Shown here one piece after another: positions 1 to 7,116 of a stretch of 10,508 nucleotides of DNA. Source of the stretch: JAFGHJ01 sp964418485 (GTDB taxonomy: Bacteria; Hydrothermota; UBA3072); contig CAYQMH010000071.1 in the NCBI GenBank assembly GCA_964418485.1, forward strand, positions 1-10,508. The letters are read 5' to 3'. Under the pieces are notes generated by a model. It made no database searches, was not told the DNA's origin, and saw nothing but the letters and a program-made list of their open reading frames with translations. The first letter of the stretch is position 1, and every line of letters begins with the position of its first letter. The translations under genes and the position numbers were made by a program.

Positions 1-89
1 CTTACAAATACTCGATTATTGACTTTTGACACAGAAATTTTGGGGGGTAGGCAGGTAATTATAATCACTTTTAACAACACAAAAAAAAT

Positions 90-116
90 ACCACAAAGGG
101 CACTAATAATACAAAG
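90..116 (+). repeat. Intergenic repeat, copy 1 (ACAC-AAG type)
   Basis: This stretch is built from degenerate 9-mers: ACCACAAAG, then GGCACTAAT, then AATACAAAG. The same pattern recurs at 5875-5900 in the same orientation and at 5999-6023 in the opposite orientation. Shared blocks with the inverted copy are CCACAAAG, CACTAAT and ACAAAG. It lies in the non-coding leader of purB, about 70 nt upstream of the predicted -35 element, followed by a T-rich run. No reading frame is evident. It looks like a member of a dispersed, non-coding repeat family; its function is unknown. Confidence 0.6.
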
Positions 117-134
117 TTTTTTATTTGTTCTTTA

Positions 135-169
135 AGCCAAAAGCTAAAAGCAAAAAAGCTAACAGCAAT
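135..169 (+). repeat. Short tandem array, 7-bp period (AGCNAAA)
   Basis: The trinucleotide AGC occurs at 135, 142, 149, 157 and 164, giving spacings of 7, 7, 8 and 7. The units read AGCCAAA, AGCTAAA, AGCAAAAA, AGCTAAC and AGCAATT. The array sits between repeat copy 1 and the purB promoter. It is too short and degenerate to be a CRISPR. It may be a slippage-prone spacer, a remnant of a dispersed repeat, or a binding region; the sequence does not decide. The rest of 1-185 holds no supportable gene. Confidence 0.5.
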
Positions 170-185
170 TTTACTCCATCTGACC

Positions 186-213
186 TTGACATTACAAAAT
201 ATGATTTTATAAT
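186..213 (+). promoter_or_regulatory. Predicted sigma70-type promoter of the purB-solute operon
   Basis: A perfect TTGACA (186-191) and a perfect TATAAT (208-213) are separated by 16 bp, close to the optimal spacing. Transcription would start near 220, giving a leader of about 34 nt that ends in a strong Shine-Dalgarno (AGGAGG, 243-248) 5 nt before the purB ATG. No other comparably good promoter is seen before 5845, so this one probably drives the whole five-gene operon. Nothing resembling a purine riboswitch fits in so short a leader. Confidence 0.75.
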
Positions 214-253
214 CTAAAAGTGAGGAAAGAAGCATAAATATAAGGAGGATTTA

Positions 254-1543
254 ATGATTCCAAGATACTCAATAGAAGAAATTGATAAAATTTGGGCTGA
301 CGACAATAAATTTAAAAAATGGTTTGAAGTCGAGCTTGCCGTTCTTTCTGCCCGTGAAGAACTCGGACAAATTCCGACCGGTACCGCTAAATCTCTGGAA
401 GGAATTGAGGTTTCTGCAGAAAGAATAAAAGAAATCGAAAAGAAAACCAGACACGACGTAGTATCTTTCATAACCGCTGTCGGAGAAAAAGGAGGCGATG
501 CCACCCGTTTTTTCCATCAGGGGCTCACATCGTCCGATATTGTCGATACTTCTTTCGCTCTCCAGATTAAAGAATGTTCGGCAATTATAAAAAAAGAACT
601 CAAAAACATACTTGAAATTTTAAAAGAAAAATCGCTCGAATGCAAAGGAATACCGGTTATAGGCAGAACCCATGGTATTCATGGGGAGCCTACCTCACTT
701 GGTCTTAAATTTCTATCATGGTATTCGGAAATGAAAAGAGCTGCCATGCGATTTGAAACAGCTTCTAAAGAAACCGCATACGGTAAAATATCTGGAGCGA
801 TGGGTAATTTCGCTCATCTCGACCCTGAGGTAGAAGAAATTGCTCTAAAAAAATTAAACCTAAAACCGGAACCAATCTCGACTCAAATCGTACCGCGTGA
901 CAGATACGCTGAATACATATTCGCTCTGGCTACCGTAGGCTCAACAATCGAGCACATAGCCCATGAGATAAGACATATGCAAAGGACAGAAATAAGGGAA
1001 TTGGAAGAACCATTTAAGAAAGGGCAAAAAGGTTCATCTGCTATGCCTCACAAGAGAAACCCTATACTCTGCGAACGCTTATCTGGAATGAGCCGCTTAC
1101 TGCGATCATACCTTATAACAGCCATCGAAAATATAATACTATGGAACGAGAGAGACATTTCACACTCTTCTACAGAAAGAATTTATTTTCCCGATGCTAT
1201 AACGCTTACAGTTTATATGCTAAGAAAGCTCGCTTTTATTATTAAAGATTTAAATATATATAAAGATAACATAGAAAAGAATATCTGGCACACAAACGGC
1301 CTTGTATTTTCGCAAAGAGTTCTTATAACCTTACTCGACAAGGGCGTTAAAAGAGACGAAGCCTACAACATCGTACAAGAAAACGCGATGGAAGTCTGGC
1401 AAAAAGGCGGTAATTTTAAAGAAAAAATAGAAAATGATAAAAGAGCAAAAAAGTACATTAATAAAGAAGAATTAGAAAATCTGTTCGACCCAAAAAGTTA
1501 CTTAAAGAACGAAGAGAAGATATTCAAAAGAGTACTTGAATGA
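254..1543 (+). CDS. purB: Adenylosuccinate lyase
   Basis: This cytoplasmic enzyme of purine synthesis acts twice: it splits SAICAR to AICAR plus fumarate and adenylosuccinate to AMP plus fumarate. The 429 residues match the usual bacterial length of about 430. Visible family features are the RHDV segment with H67, the TSSD segment at 92-95, GRTHG at 137-141 with the expected general-acid His140, and the fumarase/aspartase-superfamily signature GSSAMPHKRNP at 260-270 carrying the flexible-loop catalytic serine. The ATG is fixed by AGGAGG 5 nt upstream and by the N-terminal IPRYS-type start typical of PurB. The stop overlaps the next start (ATGA), so it is translationally coupled to solute-synthesis genes, an unusual neighbourhood for purB. 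No other pur gene is in the window. The assignment is secure. Confidence 0.96.
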   Translation: MIPRYSIEEIDKIWADDNKFKKWFEVELAVLSAREELGQIPTGTAKSLEGIEVSAERIKEIEKKTRHDVVSFITAVGEKGGDATRFFHQGLTSSDIVDTSFALQIKECSAIIKKELKNILEILKEKSLECKGIPVIGRTHGIHGEPTSLGLKFLSWYSEMKRAAMRFETASKETAYGKISGAMGNFAHLDPEVEEIALKKLNLKPEPISTQIVPRDRYAEYIFALATVGSTIEHIAHEIRHMQRTEIRELEEPFKKGQKGSSAMPHKRNPILCERLSGMSRLLRSYLITAIENIILWNERDISHSSTERIYFPDAITLTVYMLRKLAFIIKDLNIYKDNIEKNIWHTNGLVFSQRVLITLLDKGVKRDEAYNIVQENAMEVWQKGGNFKEKIENDKRAKKYINKEELENLFDPKSYLKNEEKIFKRVLE

Positions 1544-2253
1544 TAATTTTCACCGATCTTGATAATTGCCTTCTCGATTCATCATATTCGGCGATTTCAA
1601 TCCGTGATTTTACGCATAATTTAATAGAGAAAGGAATCATAATATCCGTTATTTCAAGCAAGACGTCACCGGAAATCGACTTTTTTTTCAAGGAAATGGA
1701 CTTCTCCGGTCCGTACGCAGCGGAGAACGGAGGACTTATCGTAGTAAACGGAAAAAGGGAAGAATTGGCGACTAAATCGGAAACGATAAAACGTGATTTA
1801 CAGAACACCGCAAAAAAAATGAACGTGGAAATCGAACTTTTTTCCGAGATGAAGTCAGAAAAAGTAAAAGAACTTACCGGACTACCGGATCATTTAATTC
1901 CCCTGGCGAAAAATAGAAGTTTTTCTGAACCTTTCCGTTTCACCTCAACAGTAAATCAAGATTTCCTGGAAGAAATAAAATCACTTGGATATACAATATT
2001 CTGGGGAGGAAATTTCTACCAGGCATACAGGGGATCCTCGAAAGGTAAGGCGGTAAAAATCATTAAAAGGAAAAAGAACGGCTTTTCAATCGGTATCGGA
2101 GACTCCGCAAACGATTACCCTATGCTCGACGAATGTGACTATCCTATTCTACTCAGAAGTAAAAAAAATAAAAAGTATAGAAACTTCGAAGGTTTCGGAC
2201 CACTCGTCTGGAAAAAAGCTGTAGAACAAGCTTTGGAGGAAAAAGATGTCTGA
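1540..2253 (+). CDS. gpgP: HAD phosphatase, glucosyl/mannosyl-3-phosphoglycerate phosphatase family
   Basis: This is a HAD-superfamily hydrolase of the mannosyl-3-phosphoglycerate phosphatase type, 237 aa. Motif I is FTDLDN with nucleophile D6 and acid/base D8. Motif II is SSKT (39-42). The AENGG segment at 61-65 is typical of this family. A C2-type cap fills roughly residues 80-160. Motif III is K168 in GSSKGK, and motif IV is GIGDSAND at 185-192. The family removes phosphate from glycosyl-3-phosphoglycerates to release the solute. Because the next gene encodes a GpgS, the likely substrate is glucosyl-3-phosphoglycerate, giving glucosylglycerate. It could instead act on the mannosylglucosyl phosphoglycerate if the downstream GT4 works first. 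The start overlaps the purB stop by 4 nt with little Shine-Dalgarno of its own, and the protein begins directly at motif I, which supports this ATG. Confidence 0.85.
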   Translation: MIIFTDLDNCLLDSSYSAISIRDFTHNLIEKGIIISVISSKTSPEIDFFFKEMDFSGPYAAENGGLIVVNGKREELATKSETIKRDLQNTAKKMNVEIELFSEMKSEKVKELTGLPDHLIPLAKNRSFSEPFRFTSTVNQDFLEEIKSLGYTIFWGGNFYQAYRGSSKGKAVKIIKRKKNGFSIGIGDSANDYPMLDECDYPILLRSKKNKKYRNFEGFGPLVWKKAVEQALEEKDV

Positions 2254-3460
2254 TTTTTTTCAAAACGGTATTATTACAACATTACATAAACTACCAAGTT
2301 ATTCTCTTGAGAAAATCGAAAACAGCCTTAGAGAGATTGTAAAAGAAAGGAAATTTGCCCTTCTTCTTCCTTCTCTTTACTCGGAACTCAAAGGAAAAGC
2401 TCTTGCGGGAATCGCAGAACAACTAAAAGAAGCAGATTATATACACGAAGTTGTGGTATCACTCGATAATGCAAACAAAACGGAATTTAAACACGCGAAG
2501 GATTTTTTTAAAAAAATACCTGCAAAAACAACCATCATCTGGAACGATTCTCCTCAAATTCAAACCATTTACAAACGTCTCAAAAGAAATGGTCTCGACC
2601 CCGGAAAAAGAGGAAAAGGAAGGGGAGTCTGGACAGGAATGGGCTATATACTGGCTAAGGGTGAAGTTTATATGGTCACTCTACACGATTGTGATATACG
2701 CACTTATTCAAGAGATATTTTAACCCGTCTCACTTACCCTATACTCTCTAAACGCCTCAATTACGATTTTGCAAAAGGCTATTACGCGAGATTTGCCGAC
2801 ATGCTGCATGGCAGGGCAGTTCGTCTTTTCTTTTCGCCATTACTAAAAGCATTAAAAAAGATTTTCGGAGACCGGGAGTTTTTCGATTATCTCGAATCTT
2901 TTCGATATCCTCTTTCCGGAGAAGTTGCAATGATAACAGAATTAACAAGGAGAATCCGTTTTTCTTCCGATTGGGGACTGGAGATTGGTCTCTTAAGAGA
3001 AATTTATACCAATCTGGATCTATCCAGCATATGCCAGGTAGATTTAGTAGACCGGTACGACCATAAACATCAAGAATTCGACGCCGATAATATCACTTCA
3101 GGAATAATGAGAATGGCAATAGATATAGCAAGAACATTCTTCAGAGTACTCTCTCAGGACGGAATAATTTTTTCCTCTGAGACTATACGAACTCTTAAAA
3201 TAACATACTATGATTACGCCATGGAATTTGTAGAAAAATACAAAAACTTAGCTCTGCTAAATAACCTTAAGTACGATAGAAACAGAGAGATAATCGCGAT
3301 TGAAAAGTTCACTATGGCATTTGATATAGCAGCAAAGGAATTTCATAAGCATCCACTGGGTTCTCATTTAATACCAACCTGGGGAAGAATAGACTCCGCG
3401 ATGCCCGACTTACTCGATACTCAAATACCCGACATAGTCGATAAATTAAACGGGAGGTAG
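2246..3460 (+). CDS. gpgS: Glucosyl-3-phosphoglycerate synthase (GT81)
   Basis: This retaining GT-A glycosyltransferase would transfer glucose from an NDP-glucose to D-3-phosphoglycerate, making glucosyl-3-phosphoglycerate in the cytoplasm. Features in order: a nucleotide-binding start with LLLPSLYSEL near residue 39; a metal-binding DxD as HDCD (D148, D150); PLSGE at 222-226; DWGLEIGLL from 242; and a YDHKHQEF segment with H273 in the position expected for the metal-binding histidine of GpgS. At 404 aa it matches my recollection of the longer archaeal/Persephonella GpgS forms rather than the roughly 320-aa actinobacterial ones. There is no signal peptide or membrane segment. GGAGG at 2235-2239 supports the start, which overlaps the phosphatase gene by 8 nt. 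Pairing with a HAD phosphatase is the known GpgS/GpgP arrangement. The donor nucleotide cannot be read from the sequence. Confidence 0.88.
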   Translation: MSDFFQNGIITTLHKLPSYSLEKIENSLREIVKERKFALLLPSLYSELKGKALAGIAEQLKEADYIHEVVVSLDNANKTEFKHAKDFFKKIPAKTTIIWNDSPQIQTIYKRLKRNGLDPGKRGKGRGVWTGMGYILAKGEVYMVTLHDCDIRTYSRDILTRLTYPILSKRLNYDFAKGYYARFADMLHGRAVRLFFSPLLKALKKIFGDREFFDYLESFRYPLSGEVAMITELTRRIRFSSDWGLEIGLLREIYTNLDLSSICQVDLVDRYDHKHQEFDADNITSGIMRMAIDIARTFFRVLSQDGIIFSSETIRTLKITYYDYAMEFVEKYKNLALLNNLKYDRNREIIAIEKFTMAFDIAAKEFHKHPLGSHLIPTWGRIDSAMPDLLDTQIPDIVDKLNGR

Positions 3461-3461
3461 A

Positions 3462-4691
3462 ATGAAGCTTGTTACAGCAATAAGGGACGACTTGAAAAGG
3501 AGACTCGAAGAAATAAAATCAGTCGATATAATTGTCGGAATACCGGCTTATAATGTCGATGATAGCATCGACTTCGTAATAAAACAAATCGGTGAAGGCC
3601 TAAATGAATACTGGAACGACTTCAAAAGTTTAATACTTATTATGGACGGAGGTTCCGTAGACGACACAAGAGAAATATCAAGGGTAGCAGAATTGCCTCC
3701 TTATATAGAAAAAACTGTAAGCATTTACAGAGGTCTTCCGGGAAAAGGTACCGCTGTCAGGGCTATTCTTGAAGCTTCGGAATTTCTAAATGCCAAAGCC
3801 ACGCTTATGATAGACGCGGATCTTCGCTCAATAGGTCCGAAGTGGATGAAAAACCTTATAAGCCCTATAATTAACGACAACTATGATTATATTGCCCCTT
3901 ACTATAAAAGATACAAATACGATGCCACAATTACAAATAACATTGCCTATATGTTGATAAGGGCAATATGGGGCAAAAGAGTCAGACAACCAATAGGAGG
4001 AGACTTTGCATTCTCGGCGAATCTTGTAAATTCACTTCTTCAGGATGAAAGATGGGATACAGACGTAGCCAGGTTCGGAATAGACACGTGGATAACAACA
4101 ACTGCTGTCAAAAACGGATACAAATTAGGACAAACAAGACTCGGAGCTAAACTGCACGAAGCAAAGGACCCTTCCCACCACTTAGGGACAATGTTTCTTC
4201 AGGTCGTTATTACAACCTTTGATTTAATGGCTGACTACGAAGATTTATGGGAGAATATAAAAGGTTCGGAACCGGTAGATATTCTGGGGGAAGAAATCGG
4301 TCTTGAACCCGAAGAATTCGACATAGATTTAAACTCACTCACCGAATCCTTTAAATCCGGGTGGAAAAATTTCCATTCTTTATGGAATGATATCTTAAAT
4401 CCCGGTTCTTTTAGACTTTTGAGAACAATATGCAAAGAAAAAGATTACACTCTGCTAAATCACGAAAACTGGTCAAAGATTGTTTATGATTTTGCCGCAG
4501 TGTTTCACCACCAAAAAAGGCATCACGCAAAGATAGTAAACACACTTCTTCCCTTATATAATCTGAGAGTCGCTTCACTTTATCAATCATCGGTTCAAAT
4601 GCAAAATGATGATTTTGAAGAGCTAATCGAGGAGGCTGCTCTAACTTTCGAAAGAAACAAGCCTTATCTTCTCGAAAGATGGGAAAAGTAA
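3462..4691 (+). CDS. ggs: GT78/MGS-like glycosyltransferase, probable glucosylglycerate synthase
   Basis: This GT-A glycosyltransferase resembles the mannosylglycerate synthase (MGS)/glucosylglycerate synthase (Ggs) group, which joins a sugar directly to D-glycerate without a phosphorylated intermediate. Visible landmarks are VGIPAYN at 25-31 (nucleotide-binding strand), DADLRSIGPKW at 118-128 with the DxD metal site, QPIGGDF at 176-182 (MGS has GGE at this place), RFGIDTW at 204-210, and KLHEAKD with H232 as the probable third metal ligand. A helical C-terminal part follows from about residue 270. Length is 409 aa. GGGAGG at 3452-3457 lies just before the ATG, 1 nt after gpgS ends. In this context glucose is the more likely sugar, making it a one-step glucosylglycerate synthase; mannosylglycerate synthase or another GT2-like activity is possible. 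Confidence 0.72.
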   Translation: MKLVTAIRDDLKRRLEEIKSVDIIVGIPAYNVDDSIDFVIKQIGEGLNEYWNDFKSLILIMDGGSVDDTREISRVAELPPYIEKTVSIYRGLPGKGTAVRAILEASEFLNAKATLMIDADLRSIGPKWMKNLISPIINDNYDYIAPYYKRYKYDATITNNIAYMLIRAIWGKRVRQPIGGDFAFSANLVNSLLQDERWDTDVARFGIDTWITTTAVKNGYKLGQTRLGAKLHEAKDPSHHLGTMFLQVVITTFDLMADYEDLWENIKGSEPVDILGEEIGLEPEEFDIDLNSLTESFKSGWKNFHSLWNDILNPGSFRLLRTICKEKDYTLLNHENWSKIVYDFAAVFHHQKRHHAKIVNTLLPLYNLRVASLYQSSVQMQNDDFEELIEEAALTFERNKPYLLERWEK

Positions 4692-5845
4692 TTTCCATTC
4701 TTCACTACTCGGCACTGCCTGTAATCGGAGGAGTGGAATTAACCGTTGATGTACACGCAAGACTTTTAAAAGAAAAAGGTTTTAAAGTAAATATAATAGC
4801 CGGAGACGGAAAACCGGATAAGCTTATCCCGGAACTAAAATCCTCATACTACAAAGAAATGTTTAAAAAGATACTAAAGGGTAAAACCCCGGATAATTTT
4901 GCTTCTGAAGTAAAAAAAGTAAAAGAGAAAATACTTAAGGCCTTAAAAGGCTCCGATGTTCTTATCGTTCATAATCTCTTTACTATGCATTTTAATCTGG
5001 TGGCAACCGCGGCTCTCGTGGAAGTATCAAACAAAATTAGAACCATAGGGTGGGTACACGATCTTTCTTATGTAGACCCAACTTATGATTTACCACCTCC
5101 GGGCGATTCTCCTTTAAAATTTATAGCCAATTCCACTCCCGGAATAAAATGGGTAACAATAACAAATTACAGAAAAGATTTGCTCTCAAGTTTTTTTCAC
5201 ATCGAGGAAAACGATATAGAGGTAATACATAACGGTATCGACCCTTATGTTATATTACCTCCCGATATAAAAAAGATCGCTGAAAAATTAAAAATTCTTA
5301 ACCATTACCCTGTAGCACTCTTCCCTTCCAGACTAACAAGGAGAAAAAATTTCGAGCTTGCTATAGACATAATCTCAAAACTAAAAGGAAATCCTTTATT
5401 GCTTTTATCCGCCCCACCCGATCCACACAACCCAACCTTTGTGTCATACAAAAATGAACTTAAAAAAAGAGCAAAAGAAAAAGGAACTAAATTAATAATG
5501 TTTGCCGAACACTGCACAATAAAAGATATCGAAACTTTCTACTTCCTGGGAGATTTTCTTCTTATTACCAGTAAAATGGAAGGGTTTGGGCTGCCCGCTA
5601 TCGAAGCTTCATTATTCAGAATGCCTGCCGCACTTTCAAATATTCCTCCCTTAAGAGAAATCGAAAAACATTTTCAATCCCATATATTTTTCGATCTCGA
5701 TTGGGAACCCGAAAAAATCGCAAAAAAAATCGATCTCTTTTTAGAGCAAAACAAAATCGTTCAGGATAGAAGAACTATTATCGATAATTTCAGCTGGAAC
5801 AACATTTTAAAAAACAAATTAATCCCATTAATAAAGTCAACTTAA
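4679..5845 (+). CDS. GT4 glycosyltransferase, possible mannosylglucosylglycerate-type synthase
   Basis: This is a GT-B fold, group 1 (GT4) glycosyltransferase of 388 aa. The N-terminal acceptor domain opens with VIGGVE (15-20), and GWVHD lies at 124-128. The linker and donor domain show NGID at 185-188, SRLTRRKN at 217-224 and the EGFGLPAIE motif (E301 and E309), which in GT4 enzymes contacts the nucleotide sugar. There are no membrane helices or signal peptide, so it acts in the cytoplasm. The start overlaps the upstream gene by 13 nt and has only a weak Shine-Dalgarno, implying coupling. Placed after gpgP, gpgS and a Ggs-like gene, it most plausibly adds mannose from GDP-mannose to glucosylglycerate (MggS) or to its phosphate (MggA), as described in Petrotoga and Thermotoga. 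Specificity is inferred from context only; a general GT4 activity is the alternative. Confidence 0.7.
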   Translation: MGKVISILHYSALPVIGGVELTVDVHARLLKEKGFKVNIIAGDGKPDKLIPELKSSYYKEMFKKILKGKTPDNFASEVKKVKEKILKALKGSDVLIVHNLFTMHFNLVATAALVEVSNKIRTIGWVHDLSYVDPTYDLPPPGDSPLKFIANSTPGIKWVTITNYRKDLLSSFFHIEENDIEVIHNGIDPYVILPPDIKKIAEKLKILNHYPVALFPSRLTRRKNFELAIDIISKLKGNPLLLLSAPPDPHNPTFVSYKNELKKRAKEKGTKLIMFAEHCTIKDIETFYFLGDFLLITSKMEGFGLPAIEASLFRMPAALSNIPPLREIEKHFQSHIFFDLDWEPEKIAKKIDLFLEQNKIVQDRRTIIDNFSWNNILKNKLIPLIKST

Positions 5846-5874
5846 GACGTCGTTTCAAAAAATTAGAAAGATTA

Positions 5875-6023
5875 GCCACGAAGAACACCAAGGCACAAAG
5901 AAAAAAAATAATTTGTGTAGTTAGTTGATTTTGTTTTTTTCGGGTGTCTTGGGAAGGGTTTTTAAGCAAATACAATAAAATTAAAACTTGGTGTGGGGCT
6001 TTGTGTATTAGTGTCTTTGTGGC
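5875..6023. repeat. Inverted pair of intergenic repeats between convergent operons
   Basis: The left arm (5875-5900) reads in units GCCACGAAG, AACACCAAG, GCACAAAG. The right arm (5999-6023), on the minus strand, reads GCCACAAAG, ACACTAAT, ACACAAAG. By hand the arms pair with 21 Watson-Crick and 2 G-U pairs, 2 mismatches and 1 bulge, around a 98-nt AT-rich interior that itself holds further ACACCAAG-like units. Both arms belong to the same family as 90-116. The element fills most of the 191-bp gap between the stop of the GT4 gene and the stop of the mglA-like gene. No classic GC-rich hairpin with a U tract is present, so this structure is the best candidate for ending transcription from either side, but that role is inference. 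Confidence 0.65.
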
Positions 6024-6036
6024 AATTCAGTTAATG

Positions 6037-6615
6037 TTATCTAAGTTTTCTTAAGACCTTTTTAGAAACCTCTTTGAGCGGGTCAAAAACACCAATTCCC
6101 TCGGTAGCAACACCTTCGCATGAGAAAACGCCCCTGGGATTAAGAGCATCCTCCAATTCGTTAAGAGAAACAATATTCGGCAGATCTCTCTTATTATATT
6201 GGATAGCTAATGGTATTTCTTCAGACTTTTTATGGTACTCAGCTAAGTTATCATCAAGATTTTCTATAGAATCGATATTATCTTCGAATCTCTCAATCTG
6301 GGAATCGGCAACAAATATAAGACCATCTACACCCTTCAGTATAAGCTTTCTGGAAGCATTATAATAGACCTGACCGGGAACTGTATAAAGATGAAAATGC
6401 ACAGAGAACCCTTTAACTGTTCCCAAATCAACAGGTAAAAAATCAAAGAAAAGTGTTCTATCCAGTTCAGTATCCAGACTCATTAATTTCCCACGGCTGT
6501 TAGGATTAACCTTTGAATATATATGTTTAATATTGGTGGTCTTACCGCCAAGCCCCGGACCATAGTAGACTATTTTACAATTTATTTCTTTCGAAGAATA
6601 ATTTATAAGTGCCAT
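6037..6615 (-). CDS. mglA: MglA-like Ras-family small GTPase
   Basis: This is a prokaryotic Ras-like GTPase of the MglA family, 192 aa (Myxococcus MglA is about 195). G1/P-loop is GPGLGGKTT at 19-27. The switch I region contains the family's LDTELDRTLFFDFLP stretch (47-61). G3 is TVPGQ at 78-82, carrying the Thr-for-Asp change typical of MglA, followed by VYYNASRKLILKG. G4 is NKRD at 141-144, and the G5 region is around A170. In known systems the GTP-bound form marks a cell pole and directs motility or protein localisation, and a roadblock MglB acts as its GAP. An MglB-like gene lies 12 nt upstream. A GGAGAG ribosome site precedes the ATG. It is the last gene of the por-containing operon. What it localises here is unknown. 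Confidence 0.92.
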   Translation of the reverse strand: MALINYSSKEINCKIVYYGPGLGGKTTNIKHIYSKVNPNSRGKLMSLDTELDRTLFFDFLPVDLGTVKGFSVHFHLYTVPGQVYYNASRKLILKGVDGLIFVADSQIERFEDNIDSIENLDDNLAEYHKKSEEIPLAIQYNKRDLPNIVSLNELEDALNPRGVFSCEGVATEGIGVFDPLKEVSKKVLRKLR

Positions 6616-6627
6616 TTACTCTCCATA

Positions 6628-7116
6628 TCACTCAAAAAGACTATCTAATTCCGTTTCTGCTTCACTGATAAATTCATCGTCAACAGCCCCCGAATATTCA
6701 CTTTCAAGAGTTTTAAATATTTTCTCAAACATACTTCCAAGTCTTTCAGCCGTCTTTTTAACCTTAATACGTACAAGCCCCAGAGTTGTTTCCTTAGTAA
6801 ATATGACCGCAAGTATAACTTTATCCGCAATTAAAGAAACATAAATACTCTTTCGCGCTCCCTGATGGAATAGGGTCGAAAAATCATGCTCTCCGATTAG
6901 ATCCGCAAGGTTGGAAGTAGCAGCAAAATCAGCCGCGGACAGGGTAGCAAAAGATGGTATATCAATATTGGAAACATTTCCGGCCGAAGTAATAAGCTGT
7001 CCCGCTTTATCAATAAGTAAAACCGACAGAGACTTTGTTTCTCGGCAAAGATCTTCTAAGCTATCTTTGATAGTCTGAAACTCCCTCTCAAATGTTGCCT
7101 CTTTATCCTCGGGCAT
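6628..7116 (-). CDS. mglB: Roadblock/LC7-domain protein, MglB-like GTPase partner
   Basis: This small soluble protein of 162 aa has a roadblock/LC7 fold. The first beta hairpin is seen in the segment SVLLIDKAGQLIT (about 31-43), a helix with ATLSAADFAAT follows near 57-68, then the central strands SIYVSLIADKVILAVIF (about 90-106) and a C-terminal helix. The tail from about 146 is strongly acidic (DDEF, EAETELDSLFE). In Myxococcus and Thermus, MglB dimers bind MglA and stimulate GTP hydrolysis. The position directly before the mglA-like gene supports that role. Its ATG abuts the porB stop with no gap, and its GGAGG lies inside the end of porB, so its translation depends on the por transcript. 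Sequence similarity in roadblock proteins is low, so the MglB name rests partly on context. Confidence 0.82.
   Translation of the reverse strand: MPEDKEATFEREFQTIKDSLEDLCRETKSLSVLLIDKAGQLITSAGNVSNIDIPSFATLSAADFAATSNLADLIGEHDFSTLFHQGARKSIYVSLIADKVILAVIFTKETTLGLVRIKVKKTAERLGSMFEKIFKTLESEYSGAVDDEFISEAETELDSLFE

Noticed and set aside
26..65. A second TTGACA (26-31) and TATAAT (60-65) upstream
   Set aside because: The spacer is 28 bp, far from the 16-18 bp needed, and no suitable -35 exists at the right distance from the TATAAT.
135..169. CRISPR-like array
   Set aside because: Units are 7 bp with no unique spacers between them and no cas genes are present.
214..253. Purine riboswitch in the purB leader
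   Set aside because: The predicted leader is only about 34 nt, too short for an aptamer, and no conserved core was seen.
2451..2723. Overlapping plus-strand frame inside gpgS
   Set aside because: It is a frame-shifted shadow of the well-supported GT81 gene, with no family features of its own.
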